DNA of 64,000 nucleotides from an uncultured Bryobacteraceae bacterium (GTDB lineage: Bacteria > Acidobacteriota > Terriglobia > Bryobacterales > Bryobacteraceae): positions 1 to 64,000 of the forward strand of contig CAKZUE010000048.1 of the NCBI GenBank assembly GCA_937920635.1, written 5' to 3'. Below are positions 51,294 to 60,974 of the stretch, piece by piece; positions within the stretch are counted from its first letter, which is position 1; each line of letters begins with the position of its first letter. The position numbers and the translations under genes are program-made. The notes beneath the pieces are model-generated. The model saw only the letters and a list, made by a program, of their open reading frames with translations. It did no database searches and was not told the DNA's origin.

Positions 51294-53672
51294 ATGAGCG
51301 AACCCGTCACGCAGAACCAGGAAACGAATCTCCTTACGCTGCCCGTTCTTCCGCTGAAGAACGTGGTGCTGTTCCCGAAGCTGATCCTGCCTCTGTCGGT
51401 GGGCCGCGACGCCTCGCGCGCCGCCGTCGAGGCCGCCATCAAGCACCATGAGGGCCACCTCATCCTGTTGACGCAGAAAAACCCCGAGACCGAATTGCCC
51501 GGCCCGGAAGACCTGCACTCGGTGGGCACGCACGCCAAGATCCGCAAGGTGCTGCGCTCGACGCCCTCGCTGATCGAGATTGTCGCCAGCGGGCTGGAGC
51601 GCGTCGGCGTGCTTTCGATCGAATCCACGGGCCAGTATTTGCAGGCCAAGGCGCAGGCGATGCCGCTGGTGCCGGACCACTCGACCGAAGAGCGCGCCCT
51701 GCAAACCGCTCTGTTCGAACTGGCCGCCAAGACGCTCGAGCGCATCAATCCGCAGGCCGCCGAGCAGATCTCGAACCTGCTGTCGAGCGCCGATGATCCG
51801 CAGCAGCTCATGTGGCTGCTGGCGACGGCCTTCAACCTTGGCTCGGACAAGCTCCAGCATCTGCTGGAATCGCCCACGCTCAAGGACGCCTTCCAGCTTG
51901 CGGTGCAGTACATCACCGAGGAAGCGCGCATCCTCGAAGTGCGGCAGAAGATCGTCAGCGAGGCGCAGGAGGAGATGAGCAAGGAGCAGCGCGAGTATGT
52001 GCTGCGCCGCCAGCTCAAGGCCATCCAGCAGGAGCTGGGCGAGGAGGATCCAGCCAAGGCGGAAGCGGAGGAACTGCGCAAGCGGCTCGACGAAACGAAG
52101 CTGCCGGAGGAGGCGAAGAAGGAGGCCGAGCGCGAATTCCGCCGCTTCGAGCGCCTGCCGGACCAGAGCCCGGAGCGCCACGTCATCCGCACATGGCTCG
52201 ACCTCGTGCTCGAACTGCCGTGGTTCACCGAGACGGAAGACATCCTGGACATCGCGCGCGCCCGGCAGGTGCTCAACGACGATCACTACGGGCTGGAAGA
52301 CGTCAAGGAGCGCATCCTCGAGCACCTCGGCGTGCTTCAGCGGAACCCGTCGGCGAAAGCTCCCATCCTGTGCTTCGTCGGGCCTCCGGGCGTCGGCAAG
52401 ACGTCGCTCGGGCAGTCGATCGCCCGCGCGCTGGGCCGCAAGTTCGAGCGTTTCTCGCTTGGCGGCATGCACGATGAGAGCGAGCTGCGCGGCCACCGGC
52501 GCACTTACATCGGGGCGCTGCCTGGACGCCTGATCAACGCCATCCGCCGCGCGGGCGCGCGCAACCCGGTGCTGATGCTCGATGAAGTGGACAAGCTGGG
52601 CCGCGACTTCCGCGGCGATCCGGCTTCGGCGCTGCTGGAGGTGCTCGACCCCGAACAGAACCACTCTTTCCGGGACAACTATCTCGACCTCGCCTTCGAC
52701 CTCTCCAAGGTGATGTTCATCACCACGGCCAACACGCTGGAGACGATTCCGCAGCCGCTGCTCGACCGCATGGAGGTGATCCGGCTGGCAGGGTACAGCG
52801 AGGAAGAGAAGGTGGCCATCGCCAACCGCTACCTGATACCGCGGCAGCTCAAGGAGACCGGACTGACGGCGGAGATCGTGCAGTTCCCGGAAGCGGGCAT
52901 CCGCAAGATCATCGAAAGCTACACACGCGAGGCGGGGCTGCGGAACCTCGAGCGCAACATCGGCAGCCTGTGCCGCAAGGCGGCGCTGAAGTTCGCCGAA
53001 GGGCGCACGGAGCCGATCGTGATGGACCCGGAGACGATCGTCGAGCTGCTCGGTCCGGAGACGTTCCTGCCCGAAGAGGCGCGCAAGGATCTGCCGGCGG
53101 GCGTGGCGACGGGGCTGGCGTGGACTCCGTCCGGCGGCGACGTGCTGTATGTGGAGGCGATGCTGCTGCCGAAGGGCAAGGGGCTCACGCTGACCGGGCA
53201 GCTCGGCGACGTGATGCAGGAGTCGGCCAAGGCGGCGCAGAGTTATCTGTGGGCGCACGCCGAGGCATACGGAATCGATCCAGCCCTGTTCAGCGACTAC
53301 GGCGTGCACATCCACGTTCCGTCCGGCGCGATTCCCAAGGACGGCCCGTCGGCGGGCATCACCATCGCCGCGGCGTTGGCTTCGCTGTACACGAAGAAGC
53401 CTGTGCGCAGCGATACGGCGATGACGGGCGAGATCACGCTCACCGGGCGCGTCCTGCCCATCGGCGGCGTGAAAGAAAAAACGCTGGCGGCGCGCCGCGC
53501 CGGCATCCGCCGCGTGATTCTGCCCAAGCGCAACGCCAAGGATCTGCGCGACCTGCCGGAGAACGTCCGCCAGGAGATGGAGTTTCTGTTTGCAGAAACC
53601 ATCGACGACGTGTTCCGCCAGGTGATTCCGGGCCTGATGCCCGAGCCGGCGCCGGCCGCGGCTTCATCCTGA
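51294..53672 (+). CDS. lon: ATP-dependent protease Lon
   Basis: 792 residues. N-terminal substrate-binding domain (LPVLPLKNVVLFPKLILPLSVGR), coiled-coil region with LRRQLKAIQQELGEED, AAA+ domain (GPPGVGKTSLG; MLDEVDKLG) and protease domain with the Ser-Lys dyad: Ser686 in KDGPSAG and Lys729 in GGVKEKTLAARRAG, 43 residues apart as in E. coli Lon. Degrades misfolded and regulatory proteins in the cytoplasm. Immediately downstream of clpB. Confidence 0.97.
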   Translation: MSEPVTQNQETNLLTLPVLPLKNVVLFPKLILPLSVGRDASRAAVEAAIKHHEGHLILLTQKNPETELPGPEDLHSVGTHAKIRKVLRSTPSLIEIVASGLERVGVLSIESTGQYLQAKAQAMPLVPDHSTEERALQTALFELAAKTLERINPQAAEQISNLLSSADDPQQLMWLLATAFNLGSDKLQHLLESPTLKDAFQLAVQYITEEARILEVRQKIVSEAQEEMSKEQREYVLRRQLKAIQQELGEEDPAKAEAEELRKRLDETKLPEEAKKEAEREFRRFERLPDQSPERHVIRTWLDLVLELPWFTETEDILDIARARQVLNDDHYGLEDVKERILEHLGVLQRNPSAKAPILCFVGPPGVGKTSLGQSIARALGRKFERFSLGGMHDESELRGHRRTYIGALPGRLINAIRRAGARNPVLMLDEVDKLGRDFRGDPASALLEVLDPEQNHSFRDNYLDLAFDLSKVMFITTANTLETIPQPLLDRMEVIRLAGYSEEEKVAIANRYLIPRQLKETGLTAEIVQFPEAGIRKIIESYTREAGLRNLERNIGSLCRKAALKFAEGRTEPIVMDPETIVELLGPETFLPEEARKDLPAGVATGLAWTPSGGDVLYVEAMLLPKGKGLTLTGQLGDVMQESAKAAQSYLWAHAEAYGIDPALFSDYGVHIHVPSGAIPKDGPSAGITIAAALASLYTKKPVRSDTAMTGEITLTGRVLPIGGVKEKTLAARRAGIRRVILPKRNAKDLRDLPENVRQEMEFLFAETIDDVFRQVIPGLMPEPAPAAASS

Positions 53673-53726
53673 AATCCGGGACGAACCAGCCCGCGCCCGG
53701 GGACAACGCGCCGGTATGATGGCTGC

Positions 53727-54734
53727 ATGCCAGCCGTGAACATCACGCGCCGGGCGTGGCTCGCCGCGCCGCTCGTGACCGTTGCGCAATCAGAAGAAGG
53801 CCGCGTGATGACCGTGCGCGGTCCGGTTGTGCCGGAGGCGCTGGGCCTGATGCTGCCGCACGAGCATCTGTTTTCCAACTTCGGCGAAGATCCGGCCGAG
53901 CCCCCGCACTACGATGAACCGGCGTTGCTGGGGGCTGTTGAGCCTTACGCCCGGCGCCTGCGGGAACTGGGTTGCGGCGCGGTGGCAGATGCCACCGCCG
54001 CATGGTTCGGCCGCAGCCCGGCGCTGCTGCGGACGATCTCGGAGAAGTCCGGCCTGCACATCCTGACCAACACGGGCTACTACGGGGCGGCATCGGACCG
54101 GTATGTTCCCAAGCATGCTTTCGAAGAAGACGCCGCACGGCTCGCCGCCCGATGGGTGCGGGAGTGGCGCGAGGGCATCGGCCGCACGGGCATCCGGCCG
54201 GGGTTCATCAAGACCGGCGTGGATGCGGGGCCGCTGTCGGAGATCGACGCCAGACTCGTGCGCGCCGCCGCGCTGACCCACCGCGACACGGGGCTGACGA
54301 TCGCGGTGCACACGGGCGGCAACCCGGAATCGGCCATGCGGCAGATGGCCATTCTGCGGGAGGAGGGCGTCTCGCCGGAGGCGTGGATCTGGGTGCACGC
54401 CAATCAGGTCAAGCGCGGCGAGGAGGAAGCGCTCGGGCGCGCGGCCGCGGCAGGCGCCTGGATCAGTCTCGACGGGCTGGATGAAACGACGATGGAGCGG
54501 CACCTCGAACTGGTGATGCAGATGCGCGCTTCCGGCCATCTGGCCCGGCTGCTTCTATCGCATGATGGCAACAGCTTCCGCGCGGGCGGCAAGCGGCCCA
54601 TGCGGCCGTACACGCTGCTGTTCGAGCAGTTCCTGCCGCAGCTTCGGAAGGCGGGGCTCGAAGAGAACGAGATTCGCCGGCTGACCCGGGACAACCCGGC
54701 GCGGGCGTTCACGGTGCGGCGCCGCGGCGCGTGA
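53727..54734 (+). CDS. Exported phosphotriesterase-like lactonase/amidohydrolase
   Basis: 335 residues with a Tat-like signal (NITRRAWLAAPL). Binuclear-metal amidohydrolase: LPHEHLF (His45, His47), the bridging carboxylated Lys in GFIKTG (Lys162), AVHTGG (His195), WVHANQ (His224) and LLSHDGN (Asp280). This matches the phosphotriesterase/PLL family, whose native activity is often lactone hydrolysis. Start 54 bases after lon; the two are probably separate units in function. Confidence 0.9.
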   Translation: MPAVNITRRAWLAAPLVTVAQSEEGRVMTVRGPVVPEALGLMLPHEHLFSNFGEDPAEPPHYDEPALLGAVEPYARRLRELGCGAVADATAAWFGRSPALLRTISEKSGLHILTNTGYYGAASDRYVPKHAFEEDAARLAARWVREWREGIGRTGIRPGFIKTGVDAGPLSEIDARLVRAAALTHRDTGLTIAVHTGGNPESAMRQMAILREEGVSPEAWIWVHANQVKRGEEEALGRAAAAGAWISLDGLDETTMERHLELVMQMRASGHLARLLLSHDGNSFRAGGKRPMRPYTLLFEQFLPQLRKAGLEENEIRRLTRDNPARAFTVRRRGA

Positions 54735-54803
54735 AATTTCCGGCCCCGGCCAGAACCGCATTCCGGCAGCGCTCCGGCCGCGGTGCGGATGGGGCTCCGC
54801 CGG

Positions 54804-57617
54804 CTAAAAGATCAGCGGCTTGCGCGAATAGGGCGGCGCTTTCCCGAGTTTGACGTCGTACAGGCGCCGGTGGGTCTCACGGGCGTATTCGACCAGCGGC
54901 TTGTAGGGCAGATCCAGCACGTTCAGGAAGCCGTAATTGAGGCGTTCAAGATCGGACGGGCGGCCGGTGGGCAGATCATCGACGAGCTGGAACCAGTGCG
55001 CGCCGATCATGGCCGGATGGGCGGCGGCGTTCTCGACGTAGTAGCGGTAGGCGATGCCGCGCTGCGTCTGGTCCTTCACTTTGTGGGTCCAGTAGAACAG
55101 GCCCTGCAAGCCGCGCCCGGGCGCGCAGGCGGTGAATTCGCCGATCAGAATAGGCTTGCCCGACAGTTGCGCGTAGTGGTCGAGCTTCGCCGGATTCGGG
55201 CGGAAATCCGCGTCGTAAATGTTGATCGAAAACACGTCGAACAAAGACGACATTTTCACCCACTCATCCAGCGGCGTGCCGGCGTAGCGGATGCCGAGCA
55301 CCAGGTGATTCGGATCATGGCGGCGGATGGCGGCGGTGATGGTTTCGAAGTACTTCCGTCCGCAGGTGAACACCCACTCGCGCTTGATCTGCTCGGCCTG
55401 CGCTGGCATCTCTTTCAGACGCCGCAGCAACTCCGCCTTGGTGGCGGAGGGTTCGGGGTCTTCCAGCAGCATGTCGGCCCAGGGCTTCAGCGAGCCGAAC
55501 TCGCGGGCCCAGTGCGGTTCGTTGCCGATGAACCAGCCGATCAGGTTGGCATCTTGAGCCAAGGGAGCGCACTGCCGGCGCGCGGCCTCGTCCACGTTGC
55601 GTTCGAACTCTTCACTGAAGACGTCGGGAAAGTCCCAGGGGAAAGGAAAGACCTTCTTCGTCGTCCAGCCGCTCAGGGGAATCACATACGGCATTCCGGC
55701 GGTGGTGGCGATGTCATGATCCGACCAGTTGCCGATGGTGTTGAAGCCCCAGTTTTTCAGCCTCTCGATCATCGCCTTCTTCCACTCCTGCTGCCAGTTG
55801 TCTCCATGCCGGCGCATGATGTTGGCCACGTGGAAGGACACGTCCCGGCCCGGCGTCAGCCAGGCGGGTCCGGCGGGCGGCAACTGCTCGAACAGAAACT
55901 CGCGGCCAGTCACGCGGGTGGCAAACGATCCCTGCTTCCACCCCACCAGGTCCATGCCGGCGGAGAAAAACGGGTGCCCGTGCGGATCGAGCAGAAACCA
56001 CCGCCCGTCCAGTTTCGCCACCCGGAAGAAGCCCGGCTTGCCTGCCGCGTCCGGCGGATTCACGGTCAGCCGGCGGTAGCCGCCCAGCGGGCAGAAATCG
56101 GGATATTTCGCCGGTGGCAGCCTGTCCTCGGCCCACAGTTTCTTCAGCTCTTCCAGCGAGTGCGCCTTGCCCGGCCAGTCTTCTCCCATCCACTGCCCGA
56201 AGGCGTCGATCACCGGCTTCCTGTCGAGGATGTCGTCCTCGCCCGCCACGGGTGTCAGAGCGAGGTTCGAGAGGGTCAGCGTCGAATCGGCAGCGGGGTA
56301 TTTCATGCGCACCACGATCTCATCCACGCGCTCGAATGTGAACAGCCGCTCCGGCCACACCTTGTAGCCCAGGGGCAGCAACGGCGTCATGGTCCGTGTC
56401 TGGAAGAACGTCTCGAACGGGATCACGGCGCGCATCCGCAGCCCCGGCAGAGGCTCGATAATGGCGCTCTTGACCTGGCGGCCATCCGAGAAGCCGAAAG
56501 AGAAGGCTTCCAGCGACGATGCGGTGAACTCAAACTGGATCGCCTGCCAGCTCCTCCAGTCGGAAGGCCAGCCGAGCCTGGCGACGGGCAGGCGGTGTTC
56601 GGGCAGCGGCTCACCGGCGCCGAAGCGCAGCACAAACGGCCCTGCGGCAGGGGGAGGCGCCGGCGCGCGGTAGTTCCACAGCAGCTCGATGTCTGTGCCC
56701 CCGATCGCGTGCGCGTCCACATACGCGAAGCGCCCGCTGCCGGCTTTGCCATGTTCGCCCCAGCCGCCGGACATCGTCATCGGGTAGCCGAGAGACTCCC
56801 AGCGGCGGATGGCGGCGTCCATGTCCTCGACGTCGAAGGCGAGGTGGTGGAAGCCTTCGCCGTGCTTTGCCAGGTGATCGTCGTAGACATTGGGCCCTTT
56901 CAGGGGCTGAATCCACTCGAACGGCATCTGCGCGTGCCGCTGCCAGCCCAGGCGCATTTCGAACCCGGCTGGACGCCGCCGGTACATTCTGTCGGTCAGG
57001 TCCGGCCGCGTGAAAGTGAATGCCGGGAATCCCAGCCGCGCCCAGTATTCGGAAACAGGCTCGGGATCGCGCACGGCGAAGGCGAGCTGCGACACGCGCA
57101 TCGCGTTGCCCGCAACCGGCGCCCGCGGAGGCGGGGTCATCAGGGCCAGCACGAACTTGCCCTGCGCGGCGGTGTCGAGCCAGACGTACCCGGACTTCTC
57201 GGCGCCGGCAACCATGGCGCCGCGTTCGATGGGGCGCACGCCGAGCGATTCATACCGCTCCGTCTCTCCTTGCAGCGCCGCGGCGTCCGGCATCTCGTAC
57301 ACCAGCGCGTAGACTCCCTCGCCGCGCTCGCGCAGGAAGGCCGCCAGGGGACCCGCGGCATTGGCGGGTTGCACCCAATCGACACGGAGATTCGAGAAGT
57401 GCCCGGCGGCCATCAATGCCCGATGGGAGGCGCCGCCGGCGGCGCGGAACTCCGCCTGTGCCGCCTCGTCCACCGGCACGCCGATCCTGCGCCAGGCATC
57501 CGCGGTCCGCTCGACATCGGAGACGACCCAAAGCAGCCTCGCCACGCGCTTGTACGCCTCCGCCGGCTGAGCCAACATGGGCGCCGCCGCCAGCAACAGA
57601 AACGCCAGGACTCGCAT
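54804..57617 (-). CDS. VOC-VOC-glycoside hydrolase (GH50-like agarase) fusion
   Basis: 937 residues, signal peptide ~1-16. Two glyoxalase/VOC-type domains come first: ~22-155 (LLWVVSDVERTADAWRRIGVPV) and ~170-325 (QLAFAVRDPEPVSEYWARLGF, HHLAFDVEDMDAAIRRWESLGYP). Residues ~330-460 look like a carbohydrate-binding beta domain and ~470-937 like a GH50-type TIM barrel: IGWFIGNEPHW with the acid/base Glu700 and PILIGEFTA with the nucleophile Glu827, plus RGLQGLFYW. GH50 enzymes cleave agarose or related galactans from the chain end. VOC domains on such an enzyme are unusual; a role in handling an unstable sugar product is conceivable. The start has GGGAGGGAGAC just upstream. Confidence 0.8.
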   Translation of the reverse strand: MRVLAFLLLAAAPMLAQPAEAYKRVARLLWVVSDVERTADAWRRIGVPVDEAAQAEFRAAGGASHRALMAAGHFSNLRVDWVQPANAAGPLAAFLRERGEGVYALVYEMPDAAALQGETERYESLGVRPIERGAMVAGAEKSGYVWLDTAAQGKFVLALMTPPPRAPVAGNAMRVSQLAFAVRDPEPVSEYWARLGFPAFTFTRPDLTDRMYRRRPAGFEMRLGWQRHAQMPFEWIQPLKGPNVYDDHLAKHGEGFHHLAFDVEDMDAAIRRWESLGYPMTMSGGWGEHGKAGSGRFAYVDAHAIGGTDIELLWNYRAPAPPPAAGPFVLRFGAGEPLPEHRLPVARLGWPSDWRSWQAIQFEFTASSLEAFSFGFSDGRQVKSAIIEPLPGLRMRAVIPFETFFQTRTMTPLLPLGYKVWPERLFTFERVDEIVVRMKYPAADSTLTLSNLALTPVAGEDDILDRKPVIDAFGQWMGEDWPGKAHSLEELKKLWAEDRLPPAKYPDFCPLGGYRRLTVNPPDAAGKPGFFRVAKLDGRWFLLDPHGHPFFSAGMDLVGWKQGSFATRVTGREFLFEQLPPAGPAWLTPGRDVSFHVANIMRRHGDNWQQEWKKAMIERLKNWGFNTIGNWSDHDIATTAGMPYVIPLSGWTTKKVFPFPWDFPDVFSEEFERNVDEAARRQCAPLAQDANLIGWFIGNEPHWAREFGSLKPWADMLLEDPEPSATKAELLRRLKEMPAQAEQIKREWVFTCGRKYFETITAAIRRHDPNHLVLGIRYAGTPLDEWVKMSSLFDVFSINIYDADFRPNPAKLDHYAQLSGKPILIGEFTACAPGRGLQGLFYWTHKVKDQTQRGIAYRYYVENAAAHPAMIGAHWFQLVDDLPTGRPSDLERLNYGFLNVLDLPYKPLVEYARETHRRLYDVKLGKAPPYSRKPLIF

Positions 57618-57786
57618 GTCTCCCTCCCTGCTGAAACCGCTGTCATTCTATCAGCGGGGCCAAGGGAAGAGAACCCGTGACCGGGGGGTTGGCGCGAATG
57701 GCGGCGCTGTCCGGCGGGGCGAGTTGCAGGGGAGCGGGCTGCCGCCTCGCCGCTGGCGCTTTCCGCGGGAACGCCCGTGCCGGGCG

Positions 57787-60700
57787 TCACCCTGCGGCGA
57801 GGCGGCTGCCCCGGCGGATGGCGAGGCAGTTGCGCAGTTCGGCGACGAGCAGCTCTTCCGGACAGGGTTTCACCAGGTAGCGGTCCACGCCCAGTTGCAG
57901 CGCCTTCTGGCGGTGCTTCTCGCCGGCGCGGGAGGTCAGCATCAACAGAGGCACCGTCTCGAACTCAGGACGGGCGCGGAGGGCCGCGGCCAGTTCATAG
58001 CCGTCCATGCGCGGCATCTCGATGTCCATGACAATGGCGTCGGGAGGCGTAGCACAGTGATCGAGAAACTCCAGGGCCTCCATGCCGTCCCTGGCCTCGG
58101 CCGTCCGCCAGCCCGCGGCGCGCAACAGGTTGGCCACCGAACGGCGGATCGAGATGGAGTCATCGACGATGAGGACGGTTTCCTGGCGGGTGGCGCGCCG
58201 CCGGAGGGACTCGACGGGCGCCGTCACCGCCGGGTCGAGATCGAGCGCCGACGGGTTGAGAACCAGCACCACGGAGCCGTCTCCAAGGATCGTCGCGCCG
58301 GAGAAGCGGTTCAGGCTGGCCAGCAGCCCTGACAGCGGTTGAATGACCACTTCCCGGGCCTCGATCACTCGGTCGGCCAGCATCGCCAGTTCATGCTCGC
58401 CGTTGCTGACGAAAAGAAGGGCGCAGCGCGCCGGGCGGTCTTCGGCCGAAGAGACGCCCAGCCACTCGCCCAGCCGGCAGGCCGGCAGCCATTGTCCGTC
58501 CACCTCCACTCCCTGCCGGCCGTTGCGCTCCACCGTCTCGGAATCGAAGACGCGCATCTGCCTCGTCATCGCCGTCAAGGGCAGTGCGAACCTCTCGCCG
58601 CCAGCCTCGAGGATCAGGACGCGGTCGACGGCCATGGAAACCGGCAGGACAAAGGTGAATGTCGTTCCAGCGCCAGGAGCCGTCTGCACGGAGAGGCGGC
58701 CGCGGAGCTTTTCGATGGTGCTGCGGACAATGTCCATGCCGACGCCGCGGCCGGAGATCTCGCTGACCGATTCCGCGGTGGAGAATCCGGGCTCGAAGAT
58801 CAGGCGGATGAGCGTTACCCGGTCGGCGGATTCCGCCTGCTCGGGAGTCATCCAGCCGAGCTCCGCCGCGCGCTGGGCGATCCTTCCGAAGTCGAGCCCG
58901 GCTCCGTCGTCGCTGAGCTGGATGGAGACGTGGGCGCCCTGGCGCGAGGCGGCGAGCCGTACGAGGCCTGTTTCCGGCTTGCCCGCCGCGATCCGTGCCT
59001 GGGGCGGCTCGATGCCATGGCCGATGGCGTTCCGCAGAAGGTGTTCGAGTGCGGGAGCGAGCTGCTCGACCACGGTCTTGTCAAACTCCGTGTTCAGGCC
59101 GGACGTCTCCAGGCGCACGGACTTCCCGGTCTTGCCCGCAGTCACCCGGACCGTGCGGTCCAGCCGGTTGGCGAGGCTCGCCAGCGGCACCATGCGGAGC
59201 CGCATGAGCCGGTCCTGAGCCTCGCCGCTCAAGCCGCGCTGGCGCGTCGCCCACGCGTCGAACTGCGCGCGCATGGACTGCAGCTGCGCGCTGAGCGAAG
59301 ACAGGTCGGCGGTGGCTTCGGCCAGGTCGCGGGCGATCAGATTGAGCCGCGTGTAGCGGTCGAACTCGAGCACATCGAATTCCGAAGCCGACGAGGTGGA
59401 TTCATGCGCGCCCTGCGCGCCGCCGGCGCCGGGAACGCCGCTTTCCTGGGCTTCGGCCAACTGGTGCGAAATGCGCCGCATGCGGGCCAGGTTCAGCGCC
59501 AGCTCGTCCAGCTCCTTGCGGAAGGCTTCGATCTGCTGCTCGAAGCCCGAGGCGTTCATGAAGATTTCGCTGAGAATTCGTGCGATGCCGGCCAGGCGGT
59601 CGACGGGCACGCGCACGGCGGTCTGCGGCTCGGGCGCCTCCTGCCTCGGTGGAGCCTCGTCGGCGCGGGGCGCCGGCCGGGCCGCCTCGGGCGCCGGCGC
59701 GGCCGCCGCCGTCTCGGCCGATGCCGCGGCGGCGATCTCGTCCAGGGCCGCCCGGGCGCGGTCCAGCAGGGACTCGTTCTCGCCTTGGGCGGCGACGAGC
59801 TCCCCCAGCACGTCGAAGCCCGCGTTCATGGCTTGCAGGCAGGCGTCGCCATAGGCCGCCGTGCCGTTCAGGACCGCGTCCAGCAGGAACTGAAGCTGGC
59901 GCGCCACCGTGCTGGCGCTGTCCAGCCCCACCATGCCGGCGGCGCCTTTGATGGTGTGAACCGCCCGCCGGAACGTCTGCAAATGCGGCCTGGGATCAGC
60001 CGGGTGCGAGCACAGTTCGCGCAGCGCCGACTCCGCCCCCGCCAGGTTGGATTCGGCTTCAGCCAGGAACGTCTCGAGCAGGAACGGATCGGTTTCCTCG
60101 CGCGCGCACAAGGGAGGTTCTTCTCCCGACCGCGCGGCGGCGGTCGGCTGCGCCTGCGTCTGCTCGGCGCAGATGGCCAGCAGGGCGTCGAGCTGACCGA
60201 GCAGGTCCCGGACGCGGGGCCGGAGCGCGCGGTTGTCGCCGCGGGCGGCGGCCAGATCCGCCAGGCAGTCGTGGACGCTCTGGAGCAGGTCCAGGACTTC
60301 ATTTTCGGCCGGAAGGCTGCCGCCGATCAGCAGATCGAGCAGATCCTCCATGCGGTGCGCTACGCGGGCGGCGGTTTCAAGCCCGGTCATCGCGGCCGCG
60401 CCCTTCAGCGTGTGCGCATGGTGCCGGAGATCCCTCAGGGCGGACTCCGGCGAAGCCGGATGCGCGCGCAGCGCCGCCACTCCCGCGTCCATCCGGTCGA
60501 GCAGATGCTCGGCTTCCGACAGGAAGGTGTCGAGCAGCTCGGCAGCCACGGGGTCCGTATCCGGAATGGGCGCATCCTCAGCGCCGCCAGCCGTGGGCCG
60601 CATTAGGACAGCCGCCTCGCCCTCCTCCTGGACCGCGCCGGGCTCCGGCCCGAGACCTTGCCGCAGCGCCTCCAGGGCGCCATCGAGCACGGCCAGCCCC

Positions 60701-60957
60701 GCTTCGTCCAGCCGGTGTTCGCCGAACAGCGCGGGCTCAGCCAGTTGCTCCACCTCCCGGGCCGGGCCGGCCAGGGATTCCAGCCCGATCATGTCGCAGG
60801 CGCTGCGGATGGAATGGGCCAGCCGGTGGATCTCGGCCAGCGCCTCCGGCGCCCCGCCGCCGCGCAAACGGGCGGCTTCCCGCTCGAGCGAAGGCAGATA
60901 GCTGCGGACTTCCTCGAGGAAGCTGTGCAGAACCGCGGGATCGAGTGCGTGGCTCAT
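57787..60957 (-). CDS. Hybrid CheA-type kinase with three Hpt domains and a receiver (ChpA/PilL-like)
   Basis: 1056 residues. Three Hpt domains: the first is degenerate (AHSIRSACDM, His48, Arg for the usual Lys-Gly), the second and third are canonical (AHTLKGAAAM, His182; VHTIKGAAGM, His334). Then an Ala/Pro linker, dimerisation helices (~450-600), HATPase (LRNAIGHGIE with Gly replacing the usual Asp; SDDGAGLD), CheW-like domain (~770-905) and a C-terminal receiver with VMDIEMPRMDGY (Asp978) and LVKPC. This is the plan of the Pil-Chp kinase that controls twitching motility and surface responses. Genes upstream encode an MCP and a CheW-like adaptor. Confidence 0.93.
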   Translation of the reverse strand: MSHALDPAVLHSFLEEVRSYLPSLEREAARLRGGGAPEALAEIHRLAHSIRSACDMIGLESLAGPAREVEQLAEPALFGEHRLDEAGLAVLDGALEALRQGLGPEPGAVQEEGEAAVLMRPTAGGAEDAPIPDTDPVAAELLDTFLSEAEHLLDRMDAGVAALRAHPASPESALRDLRHHAHTLKGAAAMTGLETAARVAHRMEDLLDLLIGGSLPAENEVLDLLQSVHDCLADLAAARGDNRALRPRVRDLLGQLDALLAICAEQTQAQPTAAARSGEEPPLCAREETDPFLLETFLAEAESNLAGAESALRELCSHPADPRPHLQTFRRAVHTIKGAAGMVGLDSASTVARQLQFLLDAVLNGTAAYGDACLQAMNAGFDVLGELVAAQGENESLLDRARAALDEIAAAASAETAAAAPAPEAARPAPRADEAPPRQEAPEPQTAVRVPVDRLAGIARILSEIFMNASGFEQQIEAFRKELDELALNLARMRRISHQLAEAQESGVPGAGGAQGAHESTSSASEFDVLEFDRYTRLNLIARDLAEATADLSSLSAQLQSMRAQFDAWATRQRGLSGEAQDRLMRLRMVPLASLANRLDRTVRVTAGKTGKSVRLETSGLNTEFDKTVVEQLAPALEHLLRNAIGHGIEPPQARIAAGKPETGLVRLAASRQGAHVSIQLSDDGAGLDFGRIAQRAAELGWMTPEQAESADRVTLIRLIFEPGFSTAESVSEISGRGVGMDIVRSTIEKLRGRLSVQTAPGAGTTFTFVLPVSMAVDRVLILEAGGERFALPLTAMTRQMRVFDSETVERNGRQGVEVDGQWLPACRLGEWLGVSSAEDRPARCALLFVSNGEHELAMLADRVIEAREVVIQPLSGLLASLNRFSGATILGDGSVVLVLNPSALDLDPAVTAPVESLRRRATRQETVLIVDDSISIRRSVANLLRAAGWRTAEARDGMEALEFLDHCATPPDAIVMDIEMPRMDGYELAAALRARPEFETVPLLMLTSRAGEKHRQKALQLGVDRYLVKPCPEELLVAELRNCLAIRRGSRLAAG

Positions 60958-60974
60958 GGCGCTTCCCTGCGTCT

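Noticed and set aside
54783-57680. 965-codon plus-strand frame
   Set aside because: Antisense to the VOC-GH fusion; no start signal or domain.
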